Of a DNA stretch of 64,000 bases, positions 12,673-23,096 are shown piece after piece. Under the pieces are notes generated by a model. It did not search any database. It worked only from the letters and a program-made list of their open reading frames with translations, and had not been told where the DNA came from. Position numbers and translations under genes: made by a program. Positions within the stretch are counted from its first letter, which is position 1; each line of letters starts with the position of its first letter. Origin of the DNA: Gyromitra esculenta (taxonomy: Eukaryota > Ascomycota > Pezizomycetes > Pezizales > Discinaceae); contig JBCAML010000010.1 of assembly GCA_038503075.1 (NCBI GenBank), positions 558,001 through 622,000 on the forward strand. Direction: 5' to 3'.

Positions 12673-13402
12673 TGTGAGTTGAATCGATTCGTTCTGAGCC
12701 TGTTGGCGATGTCGAAATCTTTTTACATTTAATGTTCTTAAAGGCTCTAGATGGTGGGGTATTCCCATGGTGGCTTGGCGGGTAATCATAGTGTCTCACT
12801 CACGTCTACCATTAGAATTGACCAGCGGTGCTTGAAATCCGGAGCAGACATATTAACACCCACTTCTGTGTTATGGCAATCGGTAAAAAAATAAATAGTT
12901 AGCTGTAATTACATACATTAGTTGAGATTCGATATTTGGACTTGCATCAAACCGCAAAACCGAAATAGGTCTGTGGTAATTTAGAGCATATGGCGGGGAG
13001 AATAATGGAGAATGCAGACTCCACGAGACGATCCCAGTAGCCGTATCGGAAGAATAAGTTGCTTCGATACCAATCCATATTCAAAATTTGGCTGGGGAGC
13101 TTTCAAAGAGGCAATGCCGCGACTCATGGCTAGCGTAAACCCAAATTCAATATCAGCTACACGCTAGGGAAACCACTCTCGCTCTATATCGCCTACCTCA
13201 ACGCATACTTGTATTCACACATCCCCATAAACATTCGCTCGTCTTTCCCTTAAACTCCAGAGCTCTTCTAGCTATGACACCTCCAGTTATCTGCTCCACG
13301 GTCTTAGACGTCGATTTAGCTGAAGCAGATGTCCGTCACTACTTCCTTTGTTCGTAAATTCAAAGAATACGCTGACCCTAAGCCGAGATTCAGAGTGCAA
13401 CT
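12673..13402. promoter_or_regulatory. Divergent promoter region, bS18m / eIF2-beta
   Basis: 730 bp between two divergently transcribed translation genes. No gene is supported. A short ATG frame at 13274 runs to a stop within about 26 codons and could be an upstream ORF of the eIF2-beta transcript. No named motif is claimed. Confidence 0.4.
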
Positions 13403-14357
13403 ATGTCCATGGTCATGGATTCTGTAAGGCTTACAAACATGGAAATCGAGAATGACCTCAAGGGTCAAGGGCCTATCAACTCCCCCGAAACTAGAGCTGT
13501 TGGGACTCTGAGCCCAGAGATCAGTGGCAAGGAAAAGGAACTGACCGAGCTCACGAATACACCTAAGAAGAAGAAGAAGAAAACACCTAAGCCAACCATC
13601 AACGATGCGGAAGAAGTTCTCGCCGCGGAAGATGTGGAATTCAATCCATCCCTCCTCAAGAAGAAGAAGAAGAAGAAGCCTGCGCTAAACGACTCAACCC
13701 ATTTCAACACACAACTTGCCGAAGCTGGAATTCCTGAGGTATCAGAGACCACCACCGTCACCTCAAGATCTCGTCCTGGCGAATACAAACACCTCCTCAG
13801 CCGGTTCTACACTCTTCTCCATACAGACCATCCCGAGCTGGTGGATGGCTATAAAGCAGCTAACAGGCGGATACCCGCACTAGTGATATACAAAGAGTCT
13901 AAAAAGACTATCTTTGCTAGTTTCCCTAAGATATGCGAGTATCTGAAGAGGTCAGATGAACATGTTGCTCAGTATCTGTTTGCGGAACTGGGGACTGTGG
14001 GAAATTTCGATGGAACCAGAAGGCTGGTTATCAAGGGAAAATTTCAGCAGATGCAACTAGAGACAGTGATTAAAAGATATATGGTCGAATATGTACACTG
14101 CCAGACGTGCAAAACTCTCGACACAGAGCTCAAAAAAGGAGAGAATCGTTTAGTTTTCTTGACCTGCAATAAGTGCGAATCGAGGCGCTCTGTTAGGTTC
14201 GTTCTTATCTCCCTTAATGCCTATAGCACCTCTACTTTTACGTTTGGTACAGATGAGTTTGTAATATCTGGCTAACACGCTTTCAACCAACAGCGCTATC
14301 AAGACCGGCTTCGTGGCCCACGTTGGAAAGCGGAGGAACATGAAGCCAAGCAATTAA
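13403..14357 (+). CDS. SUI3: Translation initiation factor eIF2 subunit beta (divergent)
   Basis: eIF2-beta family protein, the subunit of the GTP-Met-tRNAi carrier that contacts eIF5 and eIF2B. Exon 1 is 13403-14196; the intron 14197-14293 (GTTCGT...CAG) restores the reading SVSAIKTGFVAHVGKRR; the stop is at 14357. Two poly-lysine K-boxes (about residues 53-60 and 88-95) precede the core, which runs from ELGTVGNFDGTRRLVIKGKF to a C4 zinc ribbon CQTC...CNKC. About 297 aa, near family size. The core is unusually divergent: the near-invariant MHR of the helix becomes LKR, and the segment before it (IPALVIYKESKKTIFASF) is poorly conserved. It may therefore be a fast-evolving paralogue rather than the only SUI3. 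The first ATG is assumed to be the start. Confidence 0.85.
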
Positions 14358-14899
14358 ACCCGTTAAAGACATATCTTATTGGGCTCGGCTAGTTCATAGG
14401 TGGTCCTGATGTAGTTGAAGCTCAGGAAAAATACTTTATACATCGGGGATTGCTGTGTGGTATGTACTAGGCTGGATGCGCGTCTTTGCTGTTTTGTTTC
14501 TTGCCTGTATGCTGCCGAAAACTGTAATGCAGTTGCGCGCTCGATTATGAATTTGAGTGGTTTTGAATTTTCAGTTAAAGTTCTTTTTTGTTCGTTCTTT
14601 TTAGTCGTGTCTCTCCAACAGTTCAGTTAGGCGAAGGGGGTTGTTAAAGATGCTCTTGCTTTAGAAATCATGTACCGTCACTCGATTCGATCCATGCCAA
14701 TTTTTTCGCCCTTTAAGAAAGTAGTTTCCTAAAATAGCTCGAGTCATGAACGCACTTTATCCAGACTCTACGACTATATATAAGCTCCCTTTCCAAGAAT
14801 TATATATGATATATTGCACTGCTGTCTAAGTATGTCCATTCTCGCTGCAACCCGCCTTTAAACTTCTACAGAACCGTAATCTGCAATAATCCTAGTAAC
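14358..14899. other. Convergent 3' spacer, eIF2-beta / ARPC1
   Basis: 542 bp between two convergent stop codons. AT-rich, no supported gene; expected to hold both 3' UTRs and polyadenylation sites. Confidence 0.6.
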
Positions 14900-16126
14900 C
14901 TAGCGCTGCGCAACCGGGAAAATAACAAGTCTCCCGTCAACACTGTATCTAATTAGCTATCTCCCTCGGTAATCAAGAATTTAAATAGAGAGGATCATAC
15001 CCGCTAGAACTAAATTTCGTAATATTGCTCCCAGAGCCCTCATACGGCCTCAAGGTCGAGATTGAATTCTGATGGATAGTCTTCAAATTCGTATCTTCGC
15101 TAGAATTCTTCCCCTTTAGATCCATCTGTCTAAACATATTTAACGCAGAACTCTCCTGGGCCTCCCCCCTGCGCGCCTTATTTGGATCATCCACTGCGTA
15201 TGCCTGAGCCCAGCCCTCGACGCTGCCCTGGAAAACAACAGGATGGCAATCGTGGCCAGCCGCGACAAGCTGATCCTCGCGAGTCCAGCAAAGTGACACG
15301 AACGGAAGCATCTGTGTAGTAACAGTAACGACAGCCCTCGGAGGTTGATCAGGAGCTGAAGGGTACACAACCGTCACACTACTGTCGTGTGCGACAAATG
15401 CTAACGCTTCCCCGGACGGTGAGAACGCAACCGAATGCACCCAACCACCAGAGGAGTTTGTGTACTCTCCACAAACAGTATTGAACGGGATCCTCTCACC
15501 CCACGCTGTTGGTTCGGGCCGCTTATCAACGCCCTTGATGAAGGACGAGAAAACACGTGCATGGGCATCTGCGCTCCCGGAGGCCAAGAGGACAGAGTTC
15601 GGGTGCCATGCTAGAGAGAGTACTGTAGAGCGGAGCGGCTTCTTGATGTGCTTGGATACCCACCAATCGTTCTCCTCCTCGAAGTAGCAGACGGCAATGA
15701 CGCGGGCTCCGGAGCCAACTGCGAATTTGGATTCATCGGGAGACCAGCGGACGTGGGTTGCTGCACGATTGATACGGAGGAGGACGAGAGTGGGTTTCCA
15801 GCCGGCAGGTGAAGGTTCCCAAACGAGGGCGTTACGGTCTGTGATCAGTTAGTCTTCCACCACAGTCAGTGAATCATAGTGCTCGAGATGAGAAGCTGCA
15901 CACCCTGGGAACAAGTGACAATTCTTCCACTCTGCGGCGCAATGTCGACGCTTGTAACGGTCTTATCGTGTCCGACAAGCTCCTCTTTAAACTTGAAGCT
16001 GTTGCCCTCGTGCGTGTAAAGCTCTACTTTGGTATCACGGGATACAGCAAGGAGAGATCTGTCCGCACTGAAGGAGTGGTCCGCAATCGGCTGGTGGAAG
16101 AGGAGGTGGACTTCGGGAGCTGCCAT
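14900..16126 (-). CDS. ARC40: Arp2/3 complex subunit 1 (ARPC1/Arc40), WD40
   Basis: WD40 subunit of the Arp2/3 actin-nucleating complex at cortical patches. The start is the ATG at 16126 (MAAPEVHLLFHQPIADHSFS), a strongly conserved ARPC1 opening. The first intron (about 15843-15885) joins TCSQ to DRNALVWE. WD repeats follow: THVRWSPDESKFAVGSG, LSLAWHPNSVLLASGS, VHSVAFSPSGEALAFVAHD, and VSLCWTREDQLVAAGHD. The open frame seems to end at 14973, but a GTATGA donor at 15000 and a CAG acceptor at 14943 add a terminal exon VDGRLVIFPVAQR with its stop at 14900. That completes the last blade (SSSG|VDGRL). About 370 aa, normal length. Confidence 0.93.
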
Positions 16127-16814
16127 GACTACAAGGGCGTTTAGTAAATATGAGTATGATCTGGAATTGAAGACGATAGGAGCAGCACTCGACTATCGAC
16201 GAGATGTAGAGTTGATGTTGAAGGTGAGATGGAGGGTTCGAGTGTTACGCACTGTGGGGCTTGAGGGCTTGGCAGGGCTGGTATCAAGTTTGGCTTGATA
16301 ATCTATAAAGTAACTCTAGTGATCTAAGTGCTTTCTTCTCTCGTCACTGCTCTTTCTAAAATTACTCACAGTATGCCTCTTTGCATTAACAGATTCCTGT
16401 CATAACTTAGAGTAGATCTAAGCAGCTAAATCAAAGTCCGGAGCTATGATATTAAAGGTATTGAATTTTGACTATATATGGCGCATTGTCAGAGCGAGAC
16501 ACAACCCATCACTTCATCGAGCTTGAAAATCTTCATTCTTCGATAGCACTCACTAGCCCGCTTACTTTATTCGTCATGTACTCAAGTATCCTCTGATTTT
16601 TTGCTCCCCCACATCTCTCTTCGTTAGAATACATATGCCACAAAATCTAGAGTACAAAAAAACAAGCGTGACTCCACCACCCAAAATAAAAAAGAGTAAT
16701 CCCATAAAAAATCAAACACCCTCTGAGTGTGAATGAAAAGAAAACCGGTTAGGAGCTTCTGCAAAAAATAAATAAGAAATATCTACTCAGAAGAATCAAT
16801 CAAAAAAAAAAAGC
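16127..16814. other. ARPC1 promoter / ERO1 3' spacer
   Basis: Roughly 690 bp between two minus-strand genes. AT-rich with A-tracts around 16690 and 16800. No gene seen. Confidence 0.6.
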
Positions 16815-18646
16815 TCATAGTTCGGATTTCCGCCATGAGTACATAGCTTCTCTAGGGACTCGTCCCATAGCTTTATCCCACAGCTGTGCCATCTCAGAGA
16901 GGGCGATGATGAATCTACACCATTTATTAGCTATCTGTCCAGTCTGCAAATGGCAGTACGAAAGGGAGAGAACTTACAGTCGCTGCGGCAACTGAAACCA
17001 ACTCTTGATAATGAACCAAAGTAATTTCCACACTAGATTCCACTCCTGCCAGAACATCTCCATGACAGTGAGTTCCTCTTCCTCTGGACTCGGTTCATCA
17101 ATTACTACCTTTCCTCCTTTTCGTGCCTTCTCTTCGGCTTCTTGCCGAGTTTCCCACATCTCTTTAAACTTATCAACAGCTAATAGAGAGTGGGATACAC
17201 GGTCAAGGGTGTTGACGAGTGCAACTAACTCAGTCCTCCTGAGTACTGGGTTATCACCTAGAGCTGCATTTTCGTCGAATTCAAAAAGAACCTTAAGTGC
17301 GGTACCGTATCCCTGTGTCTGGACTTTACCCCAGAGACGGCATTTATCGCAACCAACACAATCCATCAGTCGTGAGACGTTGCGGAAACGGTTCCTGAAT
17401 TCCTCTTTAAGGCCAAGCGCCTCATCCTTGAACATCAGGCTCTCGTCGAAGATAGGCTGGACAGAGGAAGCGATAGTGGCAAGTTTGAGGACTTTAGACT
17501 TCGTGAGGCGGTTTTGGTAATAGTCGCCGGAGCAAAAGGTGTAAGTGTTGAGGTACTTCCTCAGCTTGGCTACGGCGCGCGCGAGGAGCGCGTAATTGAA
17601 ATAGATGTTTTGGACGCGTTCCGGATGACCTTTAAAACGGGACATAAAGCAGTCGAGGTTGGGACCCCATTCACCAGTAGACTGGTTCAAATAATCCCAG
17701 CATAGATGCATAGATATGCTCGCGTGCATTCCAGAGATAACCCGATGGAACACTCGCTTCTCCAAACATTCATCATTGACATCCAAGTCATACAGCTTCT
17801 GTTGTCCATCCTTTGTCTCTAATCCGTGCATCGATTTCCCCTTCACGACATTTGCAAACTCCATAGCAGCGGGGCTATTATGTTTTGCAAAGCCGCCAAA
17901 CGGTGCCTGCCTACTAGCCTCTTCTTCGTCATGCTTATCGAAGCAATTTTCCCTGTAGATGGCCTTCCACACGTTTGCCGCACCAGCACCCGCATATCCT
18001 GTAAACCGTTCCGGGTTCCCGGTCAAGGAAACATAATCCCCTCTACCACCGGCAGACTCATCTTCCGGCACACAATAATCTCTTTCATCGCACTCATCCT
18101 CCTCAACGATACAGCTCTCCTCCCTCTCCGTTCCTAGTGCGCCTCCCAGCGGTGAAGGCTCCATTGGCACTCTTTTGACCGGGTGACTTGCTTTAGGTCC
18201 CTCTAGCTTTCCAAGCTCCTCGGCTCGCCAAATAGGCGGAATATCCTTCTCGTCCTCGATCGTAGTAACAGCGCAGGCAATGTTGCCACACATCCCCTCG
18301 TCGTCAGACCAGAAGGGACATGTTCGGCCATAGAGGTCGAGACGGTAGTAGCCAAAGTAATCGGTGCTCTGGGTGATGTCGTGAAGCAGGGGGCGAAGCT
18401 TTCTATTTAGGTCTTCGATGGTGGAATAGGAAGCGCAGCCATCTGGCACAAGCTCGCTAGGTTCGCTCTACGTTCTGTCAACTTTTCTGGTCTGGGGCAT
18501 TGAAGCAAGTGTAAGTGTGGGAAAATTGGGAAAATTACGTTGCAAACACTGCTTTCTGTATGAGGAGGCGGGGCTTTTGCTTCGATGATGGCAGAGACGG
18601 AGAGAAGCAGCCCCGCCAGAAGCTGTGGCGAGCGGGAGAGCCGCAT
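16815..18646 (-). CDS. ERO1: Ero1, endoplasmic reticulum oxidoreductin
   Basis: FAD-dependent ER thiol oxidase that reoxidises protein disulfide isomerase and passes electrons to oxygen. Exon 1 (from 18646) encodes a signal peptide, MRLSRSPQLLAGLLLSVSAI. An intron with acceptor GTAG near 18465 leads to SEPSELVPDGCASYST, matching the fungal Ero1 N-terminus. Shuttle cysteines lie in CPFWSDDEGMC and CGNIAC; the catalytic CxxC is CVGC within MDCVGCDKCRLWGKVQT. FAD-binding segments are seen in ENCFDKHDEEE and ISGMHASISMHLCWDYL. The frame ends at 16974, but a donor GTAAGT at 16977 and an acceptor TAG at 16915 add about 34 residues (LFIIALSEMAQLWDKAMGRV) ending at 16815. About 570 aa. Confidence 0.95.
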
Positions 18647-20142
18647 TGTTTTTTCTCGTGTGTGGGCTCAATATGTAGGACTTTGCCAGAATTGCAGTGT
18701 TGTAGAAGTCGAAGAGTAGTGAGGTGGAATTTGCTAATGCACTGGCAGATAGATGGGGGGGGGAAGGAGGGCGGGGGGGAATGATTTCGGGATAGGAGAA
18801 CTTAAGGAGCTGACAATTATAAACTACTCCTGTATCGAAAGATTACGAAACCGCGGGAAGTAAGGAGATTATTCCTAAGGCCAGATAGACCAAATCGGAT
18901 GAGAAACAAAAAGCGCCGAACCAGCAGAAGATCTATTTAATAAACAGATTTTTACTTTCTATGTAGGGCTTCTGTTGGGCAGGTCGGAATGGGCAGATGC
19001 AGTTCCATATATGGGCTGATTAACGGATGTTGATGATCTGCTTCCGCCGTCTCTTATTTCGTGACGAGAGAGGCCACCGTCGCCGCTCGCTGCAGCCCCG
19101 GAACACGCATCAAACATGCACCTGCACAGGGGTTTTTCGTGTGGAACGCTCCGATGAGGTGTGGCGAGTGCTATGGTTGTGGCTGTGGCTGTGGCCGAGG
19201 GTACAGGTTACGCTTCTCGGCTGTTCTCCGGGGCCAGACACACCGGCAGCAGTTTCAGGTGCTCCATCAAAGACTTCACCAGATCTTCCAGAAGCTGCGG
19301 GGATCGTGCAGTTTTTACCACAGCAGAGACTTTGGGGTAGGAGTCTCTTCTCGCGATGCCGAGACTTCCCCTTGCGCCTGGCGAGAAAAACGGTGTGGTC
19401 TCGGGTGGAGAGCCGCTGACGTAGCAACCGGGTCCCTGCATATCTATTCTCCGATAACTCTTGAGTGACGCTTCCATGGCCGCTGCCCTGCGGTGCCTCA
19501 CTAAGTGTGTAACACTGATCGGCTAGGTGCCCATATATAGACGTTACGACACCCTAAATAGAGACTTTGCGCAAATAGATCCAGCTCCAATTTCTAGCAA
19601 CTTGATTGGTGCAGGTCATCTTCTGGTTGGTTAAAAATCAGGGTTGGCTCAAAAGCGCAAAGTCTCTAATATCCGCATACATTTGTGGTTCAAGATGGGG
19701 GGTGTAGACGAGAATCACCGGGTGATTTCTCGCCTCTGTTCGGCCAATGGTCACCGTTTCCTATGTAAGAACTCACGCCTGTAGGAACCCGCTCACCGTG
19801 CTTCCACTACGGCTGATCATGATATATTCCAAAAAAATAATCAGACAGATAGCCTTTCGGTCACCTATGAATAGCTTTTCGTTGGCAAACCGTGCTCTAT
19901 GGTGCACACGCATTGTCTAGAAAGCTTACTGAGTAAATTTCTAAGGATTGTCTTCGCTCGTTTGTCGATGCTTGCGACAAGCTACAACCTACATGTAGTT
20001 TTCGTTGCTCAACCCAAAACTCCTCTTGAATTTCGATCGATATAGATCTAAAAGTCATCTACAATAAGAAACACCGTAACGCAGATATAGAACACAAAAA
20101 TCATAGTCAAAGCAAAAAAAGGAAACACAAGTACCCAAGGCC
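18647..20142. other. Long spacer upstream of ERO1
   Basis: 1.5 kb holding the ERO1 promoter and the KIN17 3' end. Overlapping ORFs at 19027-19501 on both strands are low-complexity shadows of a locally GC-rich patch and show no protein signature. A TA-flanked inverted-repeat element lies at 19561-19666. CTACATGTAG occurs near 19989. Confidence 0.6.
19561..19666. mobile_element. 106-bp TA-flanked MITE with GAGACTTTGCGC ends
   Basis: A perfect 12-bp terminal inverted repeat, GAGACTTTGCGC at the left and GCGCAAAGTCTC at the right. TA dinucleotides lie immediately outside both ends (19559-19560, 19667-19668). Internal sequence is non-coding. The structure is that of a Tc1/mariner-type non-autonomous element; with one copy here, family status is inferred. 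Confidence 0.65.
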
Positions 20143-21096
20143 TCACGCAACCCTCTGCCTCTTGAATCCGCCCATCTCCGGGCCATTCCCTCTCATCCGT
20201 TTTCTTTCCATCTCCTCCTTCATGATCCTCTCCGCCTCACTCATCGGCCTTTTCGAGGCCTCTGGTGCTGTGCTCTCCTTCCTACTCTCTTTCTTACCAT
20301 CCTTCTTCTTTCCAGCTGCAAACACGTTCTTTGGCTTCTTCGGCACTATCTTCATTGAGACTTTCTCCGGCTCCTTTTTCGTCTCCTCTCTGCTTTCACC
20401 CTCGTTCTCCTTCTTAGCTGCATCTGCAGGCGGGGGTGAAGTTGATGCCTTTTTCGCACCAAAAGCCAATGAAATCTTCTCCCCTTCCTCTCTCTTCAAT
20501 GTTTTTGCATCCTCTCCTTCCTCCCCTAGTCTCCCAGCCACCTCCGCGTCCCTTTTCGCCCTATCCACCTGCTCCCTAATCGCCTTCTGCTCTCTCTCCT
20601 CGTCCCCTCTATCCTGTCTCTCCTTCTTCCTAATCGCCTCCTGTCTCCTGAGCGCATCCGGAGAATTGTCAACCCAACTCACAAACAGCCCCTTCTCCCC
20701 ATCCTCAACCCGACAGATACCCTCCCTCCCAAGAAACTTGACAAACTCCGTCAGCGAGATCCACTTCGTCGCGTTCATATGCACATGTTCCTTATTCGCG
20801 ATATATTCCTGATAGAAGTGATTCGCGTTAATCTTCTTTTCGCCATGCGAGGTGCGGAGGAGCTGCAGAAAGTCGCGCTGGAACTGCGACGAGTAGTCGG
20901 ATATGAACTTCTTGGCGTCTTCGCCGACGACGAGCATCTGCCGCACGTGCGACTCGGACTGTGTGTGGCATTTGAAGCCGTTCTCATCGCGGCACTGCTT
21001 TTCGCAGACTTGGCAGTACCAGCGTAGTCGTTGGAGGCCCTTGGCCTTCATCTTATTGTTAAGGTGCTTTAGTGATCCGACTTCGGCTCGAGGCAT
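20143..21096 (-). CDS. KIN17: KIN17-like zinc-finger protein (DNA/RNA metabolism)
   Basis: Intronless, 317 aa. It matches the Kin17/Rts2 family, nuclear proteins linked to DNA repair, replication and spliceosomes. The start at 21096 gives MPRAEVGSLKHLNNKMKAKG and then LQRLRWYCQVCEKQCRDENG. The C2H2 finger uses C28, C31, H44 and H50. The conserved winged-helix-like Kin17 domain follows (IYQEYI-type HFYQEYIANKEHVHMNATKW, LTEFVKFLGREGICRV). From about residue 155 the protein is a charged, lysine/glutamate-rich coiled tail ending MGGFKRQRVA. The C-terminal SH3-like/KOW tandem of the ~390-aa animal protein is missing, as in other fungal members. Confidence 0.93.
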   Translation of the reverse strand: MPRAEVGSLKHLNNKMKAKGLQRLRWYCQVCEKQCRDENGFKCHTQSESHVRQMLVVGEDAKKFISDYSSQFQRDFLQLLRTSHGEKKINANHFYQEYIANKEHVHMNATKWISLTEFVKFLGREGICRVEDGEKGLFVSWVDNSPDALRRQEAIRKKERQDRGDEEREQKAIREQVDRAKRDAEVAGRLGEEGEDAKTLKREEGEKISLAFGAKKASTSPPPADAAKKENEGESREETKKEPEKVSMKIVPKKPKNVFAAGKKKDGKKESRKESTAPEASKRPMSEAERIMKEEMERKRMRGNGPEMGGFKRQRVA

Positions 21097-21552
21097 CGTG
21101 AGTTATGGTGTGCGTGTGGATTCGAGATCTGAGATTGAGGTTGAGCTTGTAGGTGTAGTTGTCGAGCTGAGACGTGATGGAGCCAAAGAACTCTGGTGTA
21201 GAGAGCTGTTGCTGTCATCACCACTGCGGCTGCCCACCCATCTTTAGTAATGCACGTCGGATTATCGTTTTTCCGACATCGATGTCTGGCTCTCCGGGAA
21301 CACCCAAAAGAACTCGAATAGAGGACTAATTTTAGGTGGAATTAAATTCAATATTTCTAAATCTCTGAATATCTAGCCCAGGCGACAGTTTCTGGGGTTC
21401 AAACGTAAATCCCCAAGACCCGTCAACTGATCACTCGGTCTCACCTCACTGCAGCCAAGCCACGCTCGAAACCGCAAAATTTCAACGTCCCGAGATCTTA
21501 TCAAGAAACCACCAACTCTCCGCTCCCAAAGCTCTCGCCAGCCTCCCCCACA
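21097..21552. promoter_or_regulatory. Divergent promoter, KIN17 / uS4m
   Basis: 456 bp between the two ATGs. It must hold both promoters. GC-rich compared with other spacers. No specific site is claimed. Confidence 0.45.
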
Positions 21553-22580
21553 ATGCGTGGAAAGCTCTTCGCCCTCAAGCGGCCTGTAAGCCCACCCCCC
21601 ACTCTCCCTCCTAAATCCATAGCCCTCAATTCCCCATTTAGCAAACCCCACTAACACCCCGCGCCTTCCCCCCCACCCCACTCTATAGCGCGTCCGCCAA
21701 TCCTGGAGTAAATGGAACCTCTACAATCTCACGCGGCAATCCCAGCCCAAAATGGACCGCAAAACCTTCTTCCAGCAGAAATGGATCTCGAAAGCCGAGA
21801 CGCGAGCCTACCACGGCGAATACCTGACTGCACGGCAATGGCAAAACATATTCCGGCGAACCCTAAAGGCCGTTGTTCCAATGTATTCTGCCGACCTTGC
21901 AGGGAACTCTGGTGCGCAGATGGCATCTGGGAGAGGCGCGGGTCTGAGTGGCGATGAAGTGGGGAGATTAAATGTCCCATATATGAGCCAGCTGTATTGG
22001 CCCATGGAGAGACGGCTCGACATTGCGTGTTTTAGGGCTATGTTTGCGGCAAGTCCGAGGATGGCGAGACAGTTTGTTATTCATGGATTTGTGACGGTTA
22101 ATGGAAAGAAGGTATGCTTGGAGGGGAAAGGGAGGGGATTTGGATGGAGACTGATTAGTACAGATGATTCATCCAAACTACATGCTCAACCCTGGCGATA
22201 TGTTTTCCGTCGACCAAAAGAAGGTGCTCTGGGCCACTGGCGCACCTAAGCCTGGCCGTGCAAAGACTGCCGCTGCAGAAGGTGAAGAAGCAGTAGAGGG
22301 CGAAGAAGCTGCGGGGGAAGAAACTCCAGATCCAGTAACGCCTGATGAAACTGCCGCCGAAGCTAAGCAGGCTGCTGAAGCTGCAGAGGAAGGGGAGGCT
22401 ATTGAGGGAGAGGAATTTGTTGGAAAGAAGGGACCTGAAAAGAAACCTTGGATAAAGGGGGACCCGAATAACCCGATAGATGCTTCGAAGCCATACGCAA
22501 CACCATGGAGGCCGAGGGATTATCTACCGCCTTTTGCGTTCATCCCGCGTTACTTGGAGGTGCATACTCCTGTATGGTGA
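21553..22580 (+). CDS. NAM9: Mitochondrial small-subunit ribosomal protein uS4m
   Basis: uS4m (yeast Nam9), a primary assembly protein of the mitochondrial small subunit. Exon 1 (21553-21585) encodes [11 protein letters not shown]. The intron 21586-21688 joins it to [17 protein letters not shown], and the intron 22112-22163 joins VNGKK to [16 protein letters not shown]. The S4 RNA-binding motif spans that junction: [20 protein letters not shown], then [16 protein letters not shown] and [16 protein letters not shown]. After it comes a fungal-specific acidic, alanine/glutamate-rich insert (22270-22430), then the conserved C-terminus [13 protein letters not shown]...YLEVHTPVW. The missing long presequence is usual for this family. 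Confidence 0.92.
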
Positions 22581-23096
22581 ATATTAGTAGGCTTTGAGAT
22601 ACTGACTGGGATATAGGTTAACCATAATACCTGTCATGCTGTATACCTTAGACATCCCGTTGCTCGACCTGGATTGACCGAGGTATGCTTCATACACTCG
22701 ATTATTTTTTCTAATGGTGGCACTTACTAAATCTTTTACAGGTTCCCTCCCCTCATAGCACAGAAACAATGCAGTTGGCATTCAACTGGTTCTTGAGAAG
22801 AAGATAGATTCACATGTACCTTTTATGTATATACACCAAAATTCATTCGTGAGATTTTAATCATTTCCTTCTGCGTTTGGGACGGCAGAAATTTTTAGTG
22901 AAAAATAGGAGGCGCGGGGCTGCATCTTTCCTGATTCTCTTCTCTACTGTATAATATAAAGACAAGGGGTAGAAGTACGGATTTGGACGCTTGGCGAGAA
23001 TACCTATAGGTTTATAGGAAAGAAAAGCAAAAAACAAGGAATAATAAAAAACCACCGATAAAAAGTCAAAGTACTCTCTACAAAAGTGCTATTACG
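22581..23096. other. Convergent 3' spacer, uS4m / SRV2
   Basis: 516 bp between convergent stops. AT-rich, no gene supported. Confidence 0.6.

Noticed and set aside
14973..15000. Apparent ARPC1 stop / truncated last blade
   Set aside because: An intron at 14943-15000 restores the conserved VDGRLV end.
16974..16977. Apparent ERO1 stop codon
   Set aside because: It overlaps a GTAAGT donor; the downstream exon 16815-16914 stays open for 34 codons, so the stop is intronic.
19027..19501. Overlapping ORFs on both strands upstream of ERO1
   Set aside because: Four mutually overlapping frames in a GC-richer patch, low-complexity, none with a recognisable domain.
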